In this document: piece by piece, positions 31,275-38,350 of the stretch
Layout: each line of letters begins with the position of its first letter
Numbering within the stretch: position 1 is the first letter of the stretch
From: Bacillota bacterium
GTDB lineage: Bacteria; Bacillota; Clostridia; Peptostreptococcales; Anaerovoracaceae
DNA length: 56,657 nt
Direction: 5' to 3'
NCBI GenBank assembly: GCA_017416795.1
Contig: JAFQBD010000020.1
Coordinates: 1 to 56,657, forward strand
Made by a program: the position numbers and the translations under genes
The notes under the pieces: generated by a model
Databases searched by the model: none
What the model saw: the letters and a program-made list of their open reading frames with translations, nothing else
What the model was told of the DNA's origin: nothing

Positions 31275-31871
31275 TTAAAAATCAAACTCAGGATTCATTG
31301 CATAGAAGTTTTTGCTATTGAGATTATCCTGTACGATCCGCAGTGTTTCTCCGAATCGCTGGAAATGGTTGATCTCACGCTGTCTCAGATATCTGATAGG
31401 ATCGATGACATCGGGATCGTCTACCATTCTCAGGATGTTGTCATAAGTTGTTCTGGCTTTCTGCTCAGCAGCCATATCCTCAAAAAGATCTGTTATAGCA
31501 TCGCCTTTAGATGCGAATACTTTGGCGTCAAATGGGAATCCTGCAGCTGCCTGAGGATATATGCCGGCTGTGTGATCAACGAAATATGTTTCCATACCTG
31601 CAGCTTTGATCTGTTCTATAGTCATATTCCTTGTCAGCTGATGGATGATGGCACTTACCATCTCAAGATGTGCCAGTTCTTCTGTTCCGATATCTGTCAA
31701 TATAGCTTTACCTTCATCATAAGGCATTGAATATCTCTGTGACAGATAACGCTGTGATGCCGCCAGTTCTCCGTCAGGGCCTCCTACCTGGGTAATGATG
31801 AACTTAGCCATGGCAGGGTTCGGATTTTTTATATTTACCGGATATTCCAGCTTCTTTTCATATGTCCACAT
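31275..31871 (-). CDS. cotJC: CotJC spore coat protein (manganese catalase family)
   Basis: 198 residues from ATG 31871, one base after the cotJB stop. It is a ferritin-like four-helix protein of the dimanganese catalase group: metal-ligand motifs EELAHLEM and EQKARTTYDN and a C-terminal REINHFQRFGE are visible, along with the N-terminal KLEYPVNIKNPNPAMAKFIITQVGGPDGELAASQRYLSQR typical of CotJC. In Bacillus it is deposited in the inner spore coat under sigma-E control. It may break down peroxide. Presence of the full cotJABC set suggests a spore-forming lineage, though some non-sporulating Clostridia also keep it. Confidence 0.93.
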   Translation of the reverse strand: MWTYEKKLEYPVNIKNPNPAMAKFIITQVGGPDGELAASQRYLSQRYSMPYDEGKAILTDIGTEELAHLEMVSAIIHQLTRNMTIEQIKAAGMETYFVDHTAGIYPQAAAGFPFDAKVFASKGDAITDLFEDMAAEQKARTTYDNILRMVDDPDVIDPIRYLRQREINHFQRFGETLRIVQDNLNSKNFYAMNPEFDF

Positions 31872-31872
31872 A

Positions 31873-32163
31873 CTAACACTCTCCTTCCCAAGGCCATGGA
31901 CCATTTATCCAGGACCATCCGTCTTTTTCTGTGTCGACACCTTCAATTGTCAAAGGTCCGTAGCATTCTTCATATTTAGCTTTAGCAGCAGCATGCATCA
32001 GCTGCACTTTGTCGTACAAGATAAGTGCTTCTTCACAATCTTCATGTGTGTTGAGGTAGAGCCCAAGATCTATCATTGTGAAATTGAGTTGCTGTATCCT
32101 TCTCAACTCAGCTATCCTTTCGGAACTCATACCGACAGGATTTCTTTTAGGTATATTTTTCAT
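31873..32163 (-). CDS. cotJB: CotJB spore coat protein
   Basis: 96 residues matching CotJB: LRRIQQLNFTMIDLGLYLNTHEDCEEALILYDKVQLMHAAAKAKYEECYGPLTIEG and a final GWSWINGPWPWEGE, the tryptophan-rich tail that is diagnostic. It is needed for CotJ coat assembly. Its ATG overlaps the cotJA stop (ATGA) and has AGGAGG upstream, and the cotJC ATG follows its stop by one base, so the three genes are coupled. Confidence 0.92.
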   Translation of the reverse strand: MKNIPKRNPVGMSSERIAELRRIQQLNFTMIDLGLYLNTHEDCEEALILYDKVQLMHAAAKAKYEECYGPLTIEGVDTEKDGWSWINGPWPWEGEC

Positions 32164-32411
32164 TTGCGGGCACCTCCTTTGAACGGCAGGAAAAGGCTAG
32201 GGAAAATAGTTCCCGACTGAAGACTTTCTGCCGGGTCAAAAGGAATCTCCCAAGGTTGCATAGGCACATATGCCATTGCAATCTTCCAAGTGTCAAAATC
32301 ACACTGCGTTCTGCAATCATCGTTTTTTTCAACTTCATCCCACAGATGTTTGCAGCTACAGCTGTTCATATATATAGGCATACCCATATCGGGCGTATTA
32401 TTATGATTCAA
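32160..32411 (-). CDS. cotJA: CotJA spore coat protein (TTG start)
   Basis: 83 residues ending with the family block MAYVPMQPWEIPFDPAESLQSGTIFPSLFLPFKGG. The N-terminal half is polar with a CSC and further cysteines. The only well-placed start is a TTG at 32411, nine bases after GGAG; the first in-frame ATG lies inside the reading with no ribosome site. The GGAG belongs to the 3' arm of a terminator hairpin (32417-32462) that follows the upstream flavoprotein gene. The gene heads cotJABC. Confidence 0.88.
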   Translation of the reverse strand: MNHNNTPDMGMPIYMNSCSCKHLWDEVEKNDDCRTQCDFDTWKIAMAYVPMQPWEIPFDPAESLQSGTIFPSLFLPFKGGARK

Positions 32412-32416
32412 ATCAA

Positions 32417-32462
32417 AAATCTCCTTTCACATTAGTATGGTTTATACTATGAAAGGAGATTT
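32417..32462 (-). terminator. Hairpin whose 3' arm holds the cotJA ribosome site
   Basis: Outer 13-bp arms (32450-32462 with 32417-32429) and an inner 6-bp pair TAGTAT/ATACTA (32433-32438 with 32444-32449) give a long hairpin followed by TTTTTG on the minus strand. It lies 26 bases after the stop of the flavoprotein gene at 32489. The downstream arm includes AAAGGAG, the Shine-Dalgarno site of cotJA. Confidence 0.8.
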
Positions 32463-32488
32463 CTCATTGTTACCTATATAAACAATAT

Positions 32489-33025
32489 TTATACTGTCTT
32501 CCACAGACCTTCGATCTCAGCAACAGCCTTTTCATCAGCTGCCAGATCACCAACAGCCCCTGCAGTATATGTATTGCAGAACGCTATTTCCCATCCAAGG
32601 TATCCGCATATAGCTTCGAACTGTTTAGCGATGAGTTCGTACTGAACATCTTCCTGATCGGCCTCTCCGATGGCGATTATTCCTACTTTTTTCTTAGCTG
32701 CCTGAAGAGCCGCACCTCTGCTGTACATTTTATCGATTATCAGCTTCAGCTGAGCTGTGATACCCCACCAGTAAACAGGAGTAGCGAATACTACTACATC
32801 AGCTTCCTCTACAGCAGCTATAACTTCATTGGTGTCATCGTCAAATACGCATTTGCCTGTTTCGCCGCATGTATCGCATGCAACACATGGTGATACATCA
32901 ACATTAGTTGCTTCGATTTCGCCTACTTCCAAACCTTCTATGTTAGCGAAACCCTTTTTCAGAGCCTCAAGTGCCGTATAAGTATTTCCCTGTCTCGGGC
33001 TTCCGTTAAGTAATAATGCCTTCAT
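32489..33025 (-). CDS. Iron-sulfur flavoprotein / NADPH-dependent FMN reductase family
   Basis: 178 residues with a flavodoxin-like fold: ALLLNGSPRQGNTYTALEAL binds the FMN phosphate, and VVFATPVYWWGITAQLKLIIDKMYS is the second flavin loop. Between them lies CVACDTCGETGKC (C47, C50, C53, C59), the compact CX2CX2CX5C motif that holds a [4Fe-4S] cluster in Isf proteins of anaerobes. These proteins shuttle electrons from ferredoxin to oxygen, peroxide or other acceptors. ATG follows GGAGG. Located upstream of cotJABC but separated by a terminator. Confidence 0.9.
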   Translation of the reverse strand: MKALLLNGSPRQGNTYTALEALKKGFANIEGLEVGEIEATNVDVSPCVACDTCGETGKCVFDDDTNEVIAAVEEADVVVFATPVYWWGITAQLKLIIDKMYSRGAALQAAKKKVGIIAIGEADQEDVQYELIAKQFEAICGYLGWEIAFCNTYTAGAVGDLAADEKAVAEIEGLWKTV

Positions 33026-33051
33026 ATTTTCCTCCTGTCATCCAATCATAT

Positions 33052-33660
33052 CTATACATTTTCAAAAAAGACGATCCCGCCTCTTTCATCAAAACCTGTC
33101 TCCCACAACTCATCCAGCTTTAGCCAGTGAGCTGCACCGTAAGTCGCGACCTTGATATAGAATCCGTCTTCCTTCTCTTCATAACCATTTACCACAAACC
33201 AATGCCATTCGAAGAAGTCGAACTTCTTATCCTGATGCTTCAGCATGAGGTATGCCGCAGGCAGTCCTTCATCTATCTGCTCTTTCAAAGCGCGCTTTGC
33301 AGTATCAAAACTCTCATGGCCGTCCAAAGCCCGGAGCTTTATATATCCGGCGTTTTCATCGTCAAGATAAAGGCTCACTCCATCCATGAAAGTGCTGAGT
33401 TCCTTTATCCCGCCCTTTCTCGGCTGAAGGTACAGCTTCATATGCATGCCGAACTTTTTGTAATCCTTGCGGCTGAGGTTTTTGAGGTCATAAGGGTAAA
33501 GCTCAGGCCTTCCCCTATGCAAAGCGCAGTATATCAGCATATCGCAAGTGGTGAGCGCTGCGCAGCCTCCTATGTGCATCCACCAGTCTCGCATCCATCG
33601 CTGATTTCCGCCGTAGCTTTTTTCTATATTGAAATATTCCAATTCACGTTTCTTTTCCAT
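33052..33660 (-). CDS. Papain-fold-like hypothetical protein
   Basis: 202 residues, no signal peptide. Begins EYFNIEKSYGGNQRWMRDWWMHIGGCAALTTCDMLIYCA; later FFEWHWFVVNGYEEKEDGFYIKVATYGAAHWL. Gln20, Cys33, His153 and Asn158 occur in the order and spacing of a C39/papain-like peptidase (oxyanion Gln, nucleophile Cys, base His, Asn). I recall similar proteins of Lachnospiraceae labelled hypothetical. Whether it cleaves peptides is unknown. It is 26 bases upstream of the flavoprotein gene and probably in the same transcript. Confidence 0.6.
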   Translation of the reverse strand: MEKKRELEYFNIEKSYGGNQRWMRDWWMHIGGCAALTTCDMLIYCALHRGRPELYPYDLKNLSRKDYKKFGMHMKLYLQPRKGGIKELSTFMDGVSLYLDDENAGYIKLRALDGHESFDTAKRALKEQIDEGLPAAYLMLKHQDKKFDFFEWHWFVVNGYEEKEDGFYIKVATYGAAHWLKLDELWETGFDERGGIVFFENV

Positions 33661-33684
33661 ATACTTAATATATCATAGTCCTCA

Positions 33685-33727
33685 AAAAAAACAATACCGC
33701 GGCACTACACGGACCGCGGAATTGTTT
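33685..33727 (-). terminator. Terminator downstream of the saccharopine-dehydrogenase-like gene
   Basis: Arms 33714-33727 and 33689-33702 form a 14-bp stem with one mismatch (CCGCGG core), followed on the minus strand by eight Ts. It lies past the paralogue remnant. Confidence 0.9.
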
Positions 33728-33773
33728 CATACGCATTACTTAATTTAAGCTGTAATTATATAGGTGTATTTTA

Positions 33774-33839
33774 TTAAAGAGGCTTAACTTCTGTTTCCAG
33801 ATTGATGTCAAGCTTCGCAGCATATGCTAAGTAATTATC
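33774..33839 (-). pseudogene. C-terminal remnant of a second saccharopine-dehydrogenase-like gene
   Basis: Directly after the three consecutive in-frame stops (TAA TAG TGA, 33840-33848) of the intact gene, the same frame reads DNYLAYAAKLDINLETEVKPL and then TAA. This aligns with DKYLEYAKELEITVERRV inside the intact protein (about 9 of 18 identical, no gaps), and its last residues VKPL echo the intact VEPL end. It is too short to be a gene and has no start. The simplest reading is the tail of a tandem paralogue left when recombination deleted or merged the rest. Confidence 0.7.
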
Positions 33840-33845
33840 TCACTA

Positions 33846-35153
33846 TTAAAGTGGTTCAACAGGTGTGATTGTTGGACCATCCCACCAAGGCTTGAATTCC
33901 TTAGCAGGTGCCTGGTTTTCGAAGTATGGATCTTCCCAGATTACTCTTCTTTCAACAGTGATTTCCAGTTCCTTTGCATATTCAAGATACTTATCGTTAG
34001 CTTCTTCTGTCATTTCTGCAGATGAGATGAATCCTGTCTGATCCAGTTCATCGTTAACGAACAGCTTAGTGAACATGAATCCACCCTGTCCTGTCATATA
34101 CTGTTCGCCTGTGATTCCGAACTTTTCGAATGATTCAACCATTCCAGGTGCGAATACGTGTGATTCAACACGAACCGGTTTGCCGTCTTTTGTACCCATT
34201 GCTTCAGCAACGAATGCACCTGTATCTGATACGAGACCTTCTGCCAGGATCTCTTCGATTTCGTGTGCGAATCTAGGTGGTGCAGGCAGTTTGCTCAGGA
34301 TAGCATTGTGAGTGTTTATCATCTGGCCATCAACTTCTACAGGTTCTCTCTTGAGCAGTCCGGCTCTTGCCAGAGGTTCTGCGAATTCGATACCTACGCC
34401 ACCGTATTTGAAGTATGAGTTCTTACATCCCTTGAACAGTTCGTTAGCTCTGATACCTACATAGAATGGCTCATCGTGAGCGTGTTCTACGAATCTTACA
34501 GGATATCCAACGTAGTCATAAGTTCTTTCGATTGGCAGTGAGAATGGTCTAGTGTTTACCATCTGTCCATCGATCCATGCTACAGGAAGGTCATCCATGT
34601 CAGCCAGTGCTGTTACAGGGGACCACCAGTAAGGCTGGAATCTCTTAGCTTCAACGCCTTCGTAAACCATCATTGTCAGAGTGTCGCACTCGTCGATATC
34701 TTTCATAGTATCTCTAGCTACTACACACATTAATCCAGGAGCTGAACCTGTACCCATGATACCCAGGATTCCTGCTTCCTTGAACTTTTCATTGTATTCG
34801 CCCAGCAGTCTGTACATGCACTTTTCCCAAGTGTCTTCGAAACCTTCAGGAGCAGCGAAGTCCTGATAGTTTACCTTAGCTTCCAGAGCTGCATCGATAA
34901 CGTTCTTACCGAATGCCAGTGGAAGCGCGTTAACTACGAGGTCACATCCTTCGAGCAGTGGTGTGATCTGGTTTTTGTCTGATGCGTTACAAAAGTAACC
35001 TTCTGCCTTGTTTAAGCTTGCAGCCAGTTCCTTAGCAGCAGCTTCATCATAGTCTGCGCAGATGATCTTATCCACGTTTGGTTCCAGGTCCAGTCTCTTA
35101 GCAACTGTAGTTCCCTGTGCGCCAGTTCCCAGTACTAAAATTTTCTTACCCAT
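33846..35153 (-). CDS. Saccharopine dehydrogenase-family oxidoreductase
   Basis: 435 residues. The N-terminal Rossmann fold carries ILVLGTGAQGTTVAKRLDLEPNVDKIICADYD, with an acidic residue after strand 2 favouring NAD(H), and VVNALPLAFGKNVIDAALEAKVNYQDFA, the standard core of this family. The middle and C-terminal domain (GIMGTGSAPGLMCVVARD, PYWWSPVTALADM, PFYVGIRANELFKG) fit amino-acid-linked dehydrogenases acting on secondary amines (saccharopine, carboxynorspermidine or related). Exact substrate unknown. Codon choice is strongly biased, as in the PFOR operon, implying high expression. It is preceded by a gene for a large amino acid transporter, which may supply the substrate. Confidence 0.82.
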   Translation of the reverse strand: MGKKILVLGTGAQGTTVAKRLDLEPNVDKIICADYDEAAAKELAASLNKAEGYFCNASDKNQITPLLEGCDLVVNALPLAFGKNVIDAALEAKVNYQDFAAPEGFEDTWEKCMYRLLGEYNEKFKEAGILGIMGTGSAPGLMCVVARDTMKDIDECDTLTMMVYEGVEAKRFQPYWWSPVTALADMDDLPVAWIDGQMVNTRPFSLPIERTYDYVGYPVRFVEHAHDEPFYVGIRANELFKGCKNSYFKYGGVGIEFAEPLARAGLLKREPVEVDGQMINTHNAILSKLPAPPRFAHEIEEILAEGLVSDTGAFVAEAMGTKDGKPVRVESHVFAPGMVESFEKFGITGEQYMTGQGGFMFTKLFVNDELDQTGFISSAEMTEEANDKYLEYAKELEITVERRVIWEDPYFENQAPAKEFKPWWDGPTITPVEPL

Positions 35154-35265
35154 AACTTAAATTCATCTCCTTTATTCTTGTTATGTTTGGAATATTTATT
35201 TAAAGCTCTTGATTTAATTATGTACTATTTTTATTAACTGTCAATATCTCTTAAATGTCTATTGT

Positions 35266-36990
35266 TTAAGCATCGCCGAAGATGTCTTCGTGTCTGTCTT
35301 CGTTGAGATACTTATCCATCAGTACGTCTACATCCAGTTCTACTTCAGGAGCAGGCGGGTCGTTCTTCTTGCATACGAAGAATACGATCAGACCGATTAC
35401 TGCTACTGCAGCTCCGCCCCATCCTAAGATGTTCTGTACCTGTGGAATGATGTCGCCCATCATATCATAGTCGCTTGGTTCCCATTCGCCGTATGATACT
35501 TCATACCATCTCAGCCAGAACTGTGCCAGGAATGCTGATACGCCTGCGATGATCAGGTATGCACCGATTCTCATTGTATCTCCCTGACAGAGGCCTGTCT
35601 TCTTGTTCAGTGGATATCTTACAGGATCCTGCTTGTACAGTCCGCCGTACAGCTTCTTAACGATAACATATACGATAACGCCTGATGCTGTTGCGATCAG
35701 TCCTGTTACGAAGTAGTCTGTTCCGTTAACCAGCAGCGCTACGATAGAGATAAAGATAGGTAATCCACAGCAGTAAATCAGACCTAATTTTCCACCTGAA
35801 ATGATGTACAAGTCTCTCTTCAGTCTTTCTTCTACAGGGATCATCTTTCTCAGCTTCAGTACAGCCAGCGGCAGGATGATGTACAGTGCCAGGATGAATA
35901 CTACTTCTGTTGATACCAGAGTTGTGAAGTCATACTGACAGAGGATCAGTGTTACGATTGACAGTGAAAGGATACCGATGTAAGGTACGCCTCTCTTCTT
36001 GCTGATCTTAACCAGGAACTTAGGACAAAGGTTATCGTCAGCCATTACGAAGAAGCCTCTTGAACCTGATGCCAGATATGTATTGAAGATAGCGCACTGT
36101 GATACTACAGCGATAACCAGGAATACATATCCCCAAGCCTGTCCAAGGTTTTCAGTCAGTACTGTTGCAAATCCTACTGATGAAGCATCGAATCCGCCTT
36201 CAGTTGACCACAGTTCCCATGAACCTGCAGGCAGTGATGCGAGGCCGCCCAGTGTAGGCAGGATGTATGTTGCTGCGATCAGCGGCATTGCGATTAGCAG
36301 TCCCTTAGGGATTACCTGTGGGTTCTTAACTTCGCCTGCCATGTTGGAGATACATTCATATCCGCAGTACATCCATACGCAGATGCAGATACCGCCTGAA
36401 AGTGAGTCGAAGAAGTTATAATCAGGTGGCATGATTGGATCGATTGGATTAGTGTTCCAGTTGATCAGACCTACTACTGCTACCAGCATGAATGCAGCTA
36501 CGATAGCGATAGACAGGATAGTACTTACTGTACCTACTTCTCTCAAACCCATCAGGTTGATGATCGTAAATACAGCAATCATACCGATCTTCAGTGCCAG
36601 GATAGCCATTTCTGACATTGGGATCATCTGGCTTACGTAACCTGCTACCAGTGCTACATATACGCCGTTAGTGATATAAGTTGATACTGTTGCCCACCAT
36701 CCGGCCTGGAATCCCCAGAATTCACCGAATGCTTCTTTTACCCATACGTACACGCCGCCTTCTGAAGGCATTACGGAACCGCATTCAGCAACCATGTTAC
36801 TGATAGGTAAAGCCCAAATGATAGGGAATACAGCCAGCAGGATCAGAGTCATTCCCGGACCTGATTCAGGTATCATTTCTTCGATACCAAATGCTCCGGC
36901 TGCTACGAGGCAGTACAGCATAAATACGATGCTGGAAACTTTCATGTCATGCTTTTTAAGTCCAGCTACGCCATGTTGTTGTTGGCTCAT
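35266..36990 (-). CDS. APC-family amino acid transporter, long form
   Basis: 574 residues with about 12-14 membrane helices. The helix 1 motif FMLYCLVAAGAFGIEEMIPESGPGMTL and the helix 6 region CVWMYCGYECISNMAGEVKNPQVIPKGLLIAMPLI show an APC transporter; the acidic EE after helix 1 and the ECI in helix 6 may set specificity. A long loop and two extra helices near the C-terminus precede an acidic tail (PPAPEVELDVDVLMDKYLNEDRHEDIFGDA). ATG follows AGGAGG. It is 112 bases upstream of the saccharopine-dehydrogenase-like gene, same strand. Palindromes in its upstream region suggest regulation, perhaps by the membrane LuxR protein. Confidence 0.87.
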   Translation of the reverse strand: MSQQQHGVAGLKKHDMKVSSIVFMLYCLVAAGAFGIEEMIPESGPGMTLILLAVFPIIWALPISNMVAECGSVMPSEGGVYVWVKEAFGEFWGFQAGWWATVSTYITNGVYVALVAGYVSQMIPMSEMAILALKIGMIAVFTIINLMGLREVGTVSTILSIAIVAAFMLVAVVGLINWNTNPIDPIMPPDYNFFDSLSGGICICVWMYCGYECISNMAGEVKNPQVIPKGLLIAMPLIAATYILPTLGGLASLPAGSWELWSTEGGFDASSVGFATVLTENLGQAWGYVFLVIAVVSQCAIFNTYLASGSRGFFVMADDNLCPKFLVKISKKRGVPYIGILSLSIVTLILCQYDFTTLVSTEVVFILALYIILPLAVLKLRKMIPVEERLKRDLYIISGGKLGLIYCCGLPIFISIVALLVNGTDYFVTGLIATASGVIVYVIVKKLYGGLYKQDPVRYPLNKKTGLCQGDTMRIGAYLIIAGVSAFLAQFWLRWYEVSYGEWEPSDYDMMGDIIPQVQNILGWGGAAVAVIGLIVFFVCKKNDPPAPEVELDVDVLMDKYLNEDRHEDIFGDA

Positions 36991-37035
36991 TTTCTTTTCC
37001 TCCTAAATAAAATGCTTTATAATTACTTACGAACC

Positions 37036-37094
37036 TTTACATGCTAATACTAATGTAAATACCACTTATTTTTCAATAACACCTTGGTGTTATT
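37036..37094 (-). promoter_or_regulatory. Two inverted repeats upstream of the APC transporter
   Basis: AATAACACC-TT-GGTGTTATT (37075-37094) has 9-bp arms around a 2-base centre; TTTACAT-N10-ATGTAAA (37036-37059) has 7-bp arms. Both lie 45-105 bases before the transporter ATG at 36990, in a 228-base gap next to the LuxR-type regulator gene. They are good operator candidates. Confidence 0.55.
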
Positions 37095-37154
37095 TGCGAT
37101 TTCTCATTGAAATTTCAACATTTAGAGCGTTTATCCTATTATTGATAAAAATAA

Positions 37155-37182
37155 AACAGCGCCCTTAAAGAAGGTCGCTGTT
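37155..37182 (-). terminator. Terminator of the LuxR-type gene
   Basis: Stem AACAGCG...CGCTGTT (37155-37161 with 37176-37182) extended by CCTT/AAGG after one mismatch, with TTATTTTT on the minus strand. Confidence 0.8.
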
Positions 37183-37218
37183 ATAAATAAATTATTGTTG
37201 AATATTTTTGATTTTGAA

Positions 37219-38199
37219 CTACAGGTCTATTTCTTTGACGTTTGAGATCTTAAAAATGATCTCATGTCTGCTTTGAGTTTCAGTCTTTTTGAATATGTTA
37301 TTTACATGTCTCTTGACAGTATTTTCAGATATGCCAAGCTCAGCTGCTATCTGCAGATTTCCCTGCCCTAAATTGATCAGACCCAGTACATCTGCTTCTC
37401 TATCAGTAAGACCATACTTCTTTACTACTGCTTTTATCGCATCTTCAGTCGCCACCTGTGCACCTGACAGCTTGAGAGGATCTTTCTTATAGAAGTAAAA
37501 TATCACTGCCACACTAAGAAGAGCATAAAGTATAAGCATTGGGTCGAGAGCATAGATGTTGATCAATTTTTCTTCCGGCCTGAACCAAGTCACATAATCC
37601 CATATAGCTACATAAAACATGTAAATCATGAGAGAAAGGATCAACATCAGTTTCAGCCATTGAGCCTTAGGCGAAGCTGTTGTCCTACCAACATGAAGTG
37701 CACTGGCAAGACAGACAAATATGACAGCAACTACATAAAGAACATTTACCCATTGAAGTACCACGCTTCCTGTGCCTTCTTCCACTACAAGATACATTGA
37801 ATAAGAACTGTATCTGCCTAATGAAATCGACAATACCTGTGATATCAGAAGATAGGCGACTGTCAACACGACGAGGTATTTTGTCTTTATCTGATTCTCG
37901 GAACCTATAAAGACCTGTATCAGATACATCCATGCCAATGTCAACGCACAGAAAAAGATATCCGATACTGTTATCATAGCGAATTTCACATCTGCAGATA
38001 CAGTCTCACCTATCAGGTAATATGTAACGAAGTCTGTCATCATATAGATGAATGTAGCACCGACAAAAAGCATAAGTGCGCGATGATACTTATCTCTTTC
38101 CTTGAGCTGCAGTATAAGTGTCAGCGGCAGTGTGATCCCGCCCAGGATTATGACTCCTATATATATGAAATTGTATACGTCATTAGTTATAATACCCAT
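37219..38199 (-). CDS. Membrane-bound LuxR-type transcriptional regulator
   Basis: 326 residues. About seven to eight hydrophobic helices occupy residues 1-245, with no obvious extracellular domain. The C-terminal 65 residues are a LuxR/FixJ helix-turn-helix: YGLTDREADVLGLINLGQGNLQIAAELGISENTVKRHVNNIFKKTETQSR. The protein thus acts from the membrane on DNA, sensing something within or across the bilayer. It lies next to the transporter/dehydrogenase pair, its likely target. No Shine-Dalgarno is present; a -10 TAAAAT ends 7 bases before the ATG, so the transcript may be leaderless. Confidence 0.88.
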   Translation of the reverse strand: MGIITNDVYNFIYIGVIILGGITLPLTLILQLKERDKYHRALMLFVGATFIYMMTDFVTYYLIGETVSADVKFAMITVSDIFFCALTLAWMYLIQVFIGSENQIKTKYLVVLTVAYLLISQVLSISLGRYSSYSMYLVVEEGTGSVVLQWVNVLYVVAVIFVCLASALHVGRTTASPKAQWLKLMLILSLMIYMFYVAIWDYVTWFRPEEKLINIYALDPMLILYALLSVAVIFYFYKKDPLKLSGAQVATEDAIKAVVKKYGLTDREADVLGLINLGQGNLQIAAELGISENTVKRHVNNIFKKTETQSRHEIIFKISNVKEIDL

Positions 38200-38205
38200 G
38201 TAATA

Positions 38206-38234
38206 ATTTTAACTGCTAAAGCGCGAAAAGTCAA
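38206..38234 (-). promoter_or_regulatory. Promoter of the membrane LuxR gene (leaderless arrangement)
   Basis: Minus-strand TTGACT (38229-38234), 17-base spacer, TAAAAT (38206-38211), then six bases and the ATG at 38199. The expected start point, 7 bases after the -10, is the A of the ATG. Confidence 0.7.
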
Positions 38235-38280
38235 TTTGCATAATGTGTTTTGAGAGGGCAATTATCTAGTCTATATATAC

Positions 38281-38317
38281 AAAAGATCGCATGATAACAA
38301 TGCTCATGCGATCTTTT
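38281..38317. terminator. Terminator of the polyferredoxin-PFOR-Nfn operon
   Basis: Perfect 14-bp stem AAAAGATCGCATGA (38281-38294) with TCATGCGATCTTTT (38304-38317), 33 bases after the nfnB stop. The minus strand continues GTATATATAG. Confidence 0.85.
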
Positions 38318-38350
38318 AACTCCTATATAATTACACCTAAATGCTTATAC

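Noticed and set aside
31275..32411. General-purpose manganese catalase operon
   Set aside because: The two preceding small proteins have the exact CotJA and CotJB hallmarks, so the spore-coat assignment is better.
33840..33848. TGA in the TAA-TAG-TGA cluster as a selenocysteine or recoding site joining the gene to the following 21 codons
   Set aside because: TAA and TAG precede it in the same frame, so read-through would need three events; homology shows the downstream segment is a paralogous tail, not a continuation.
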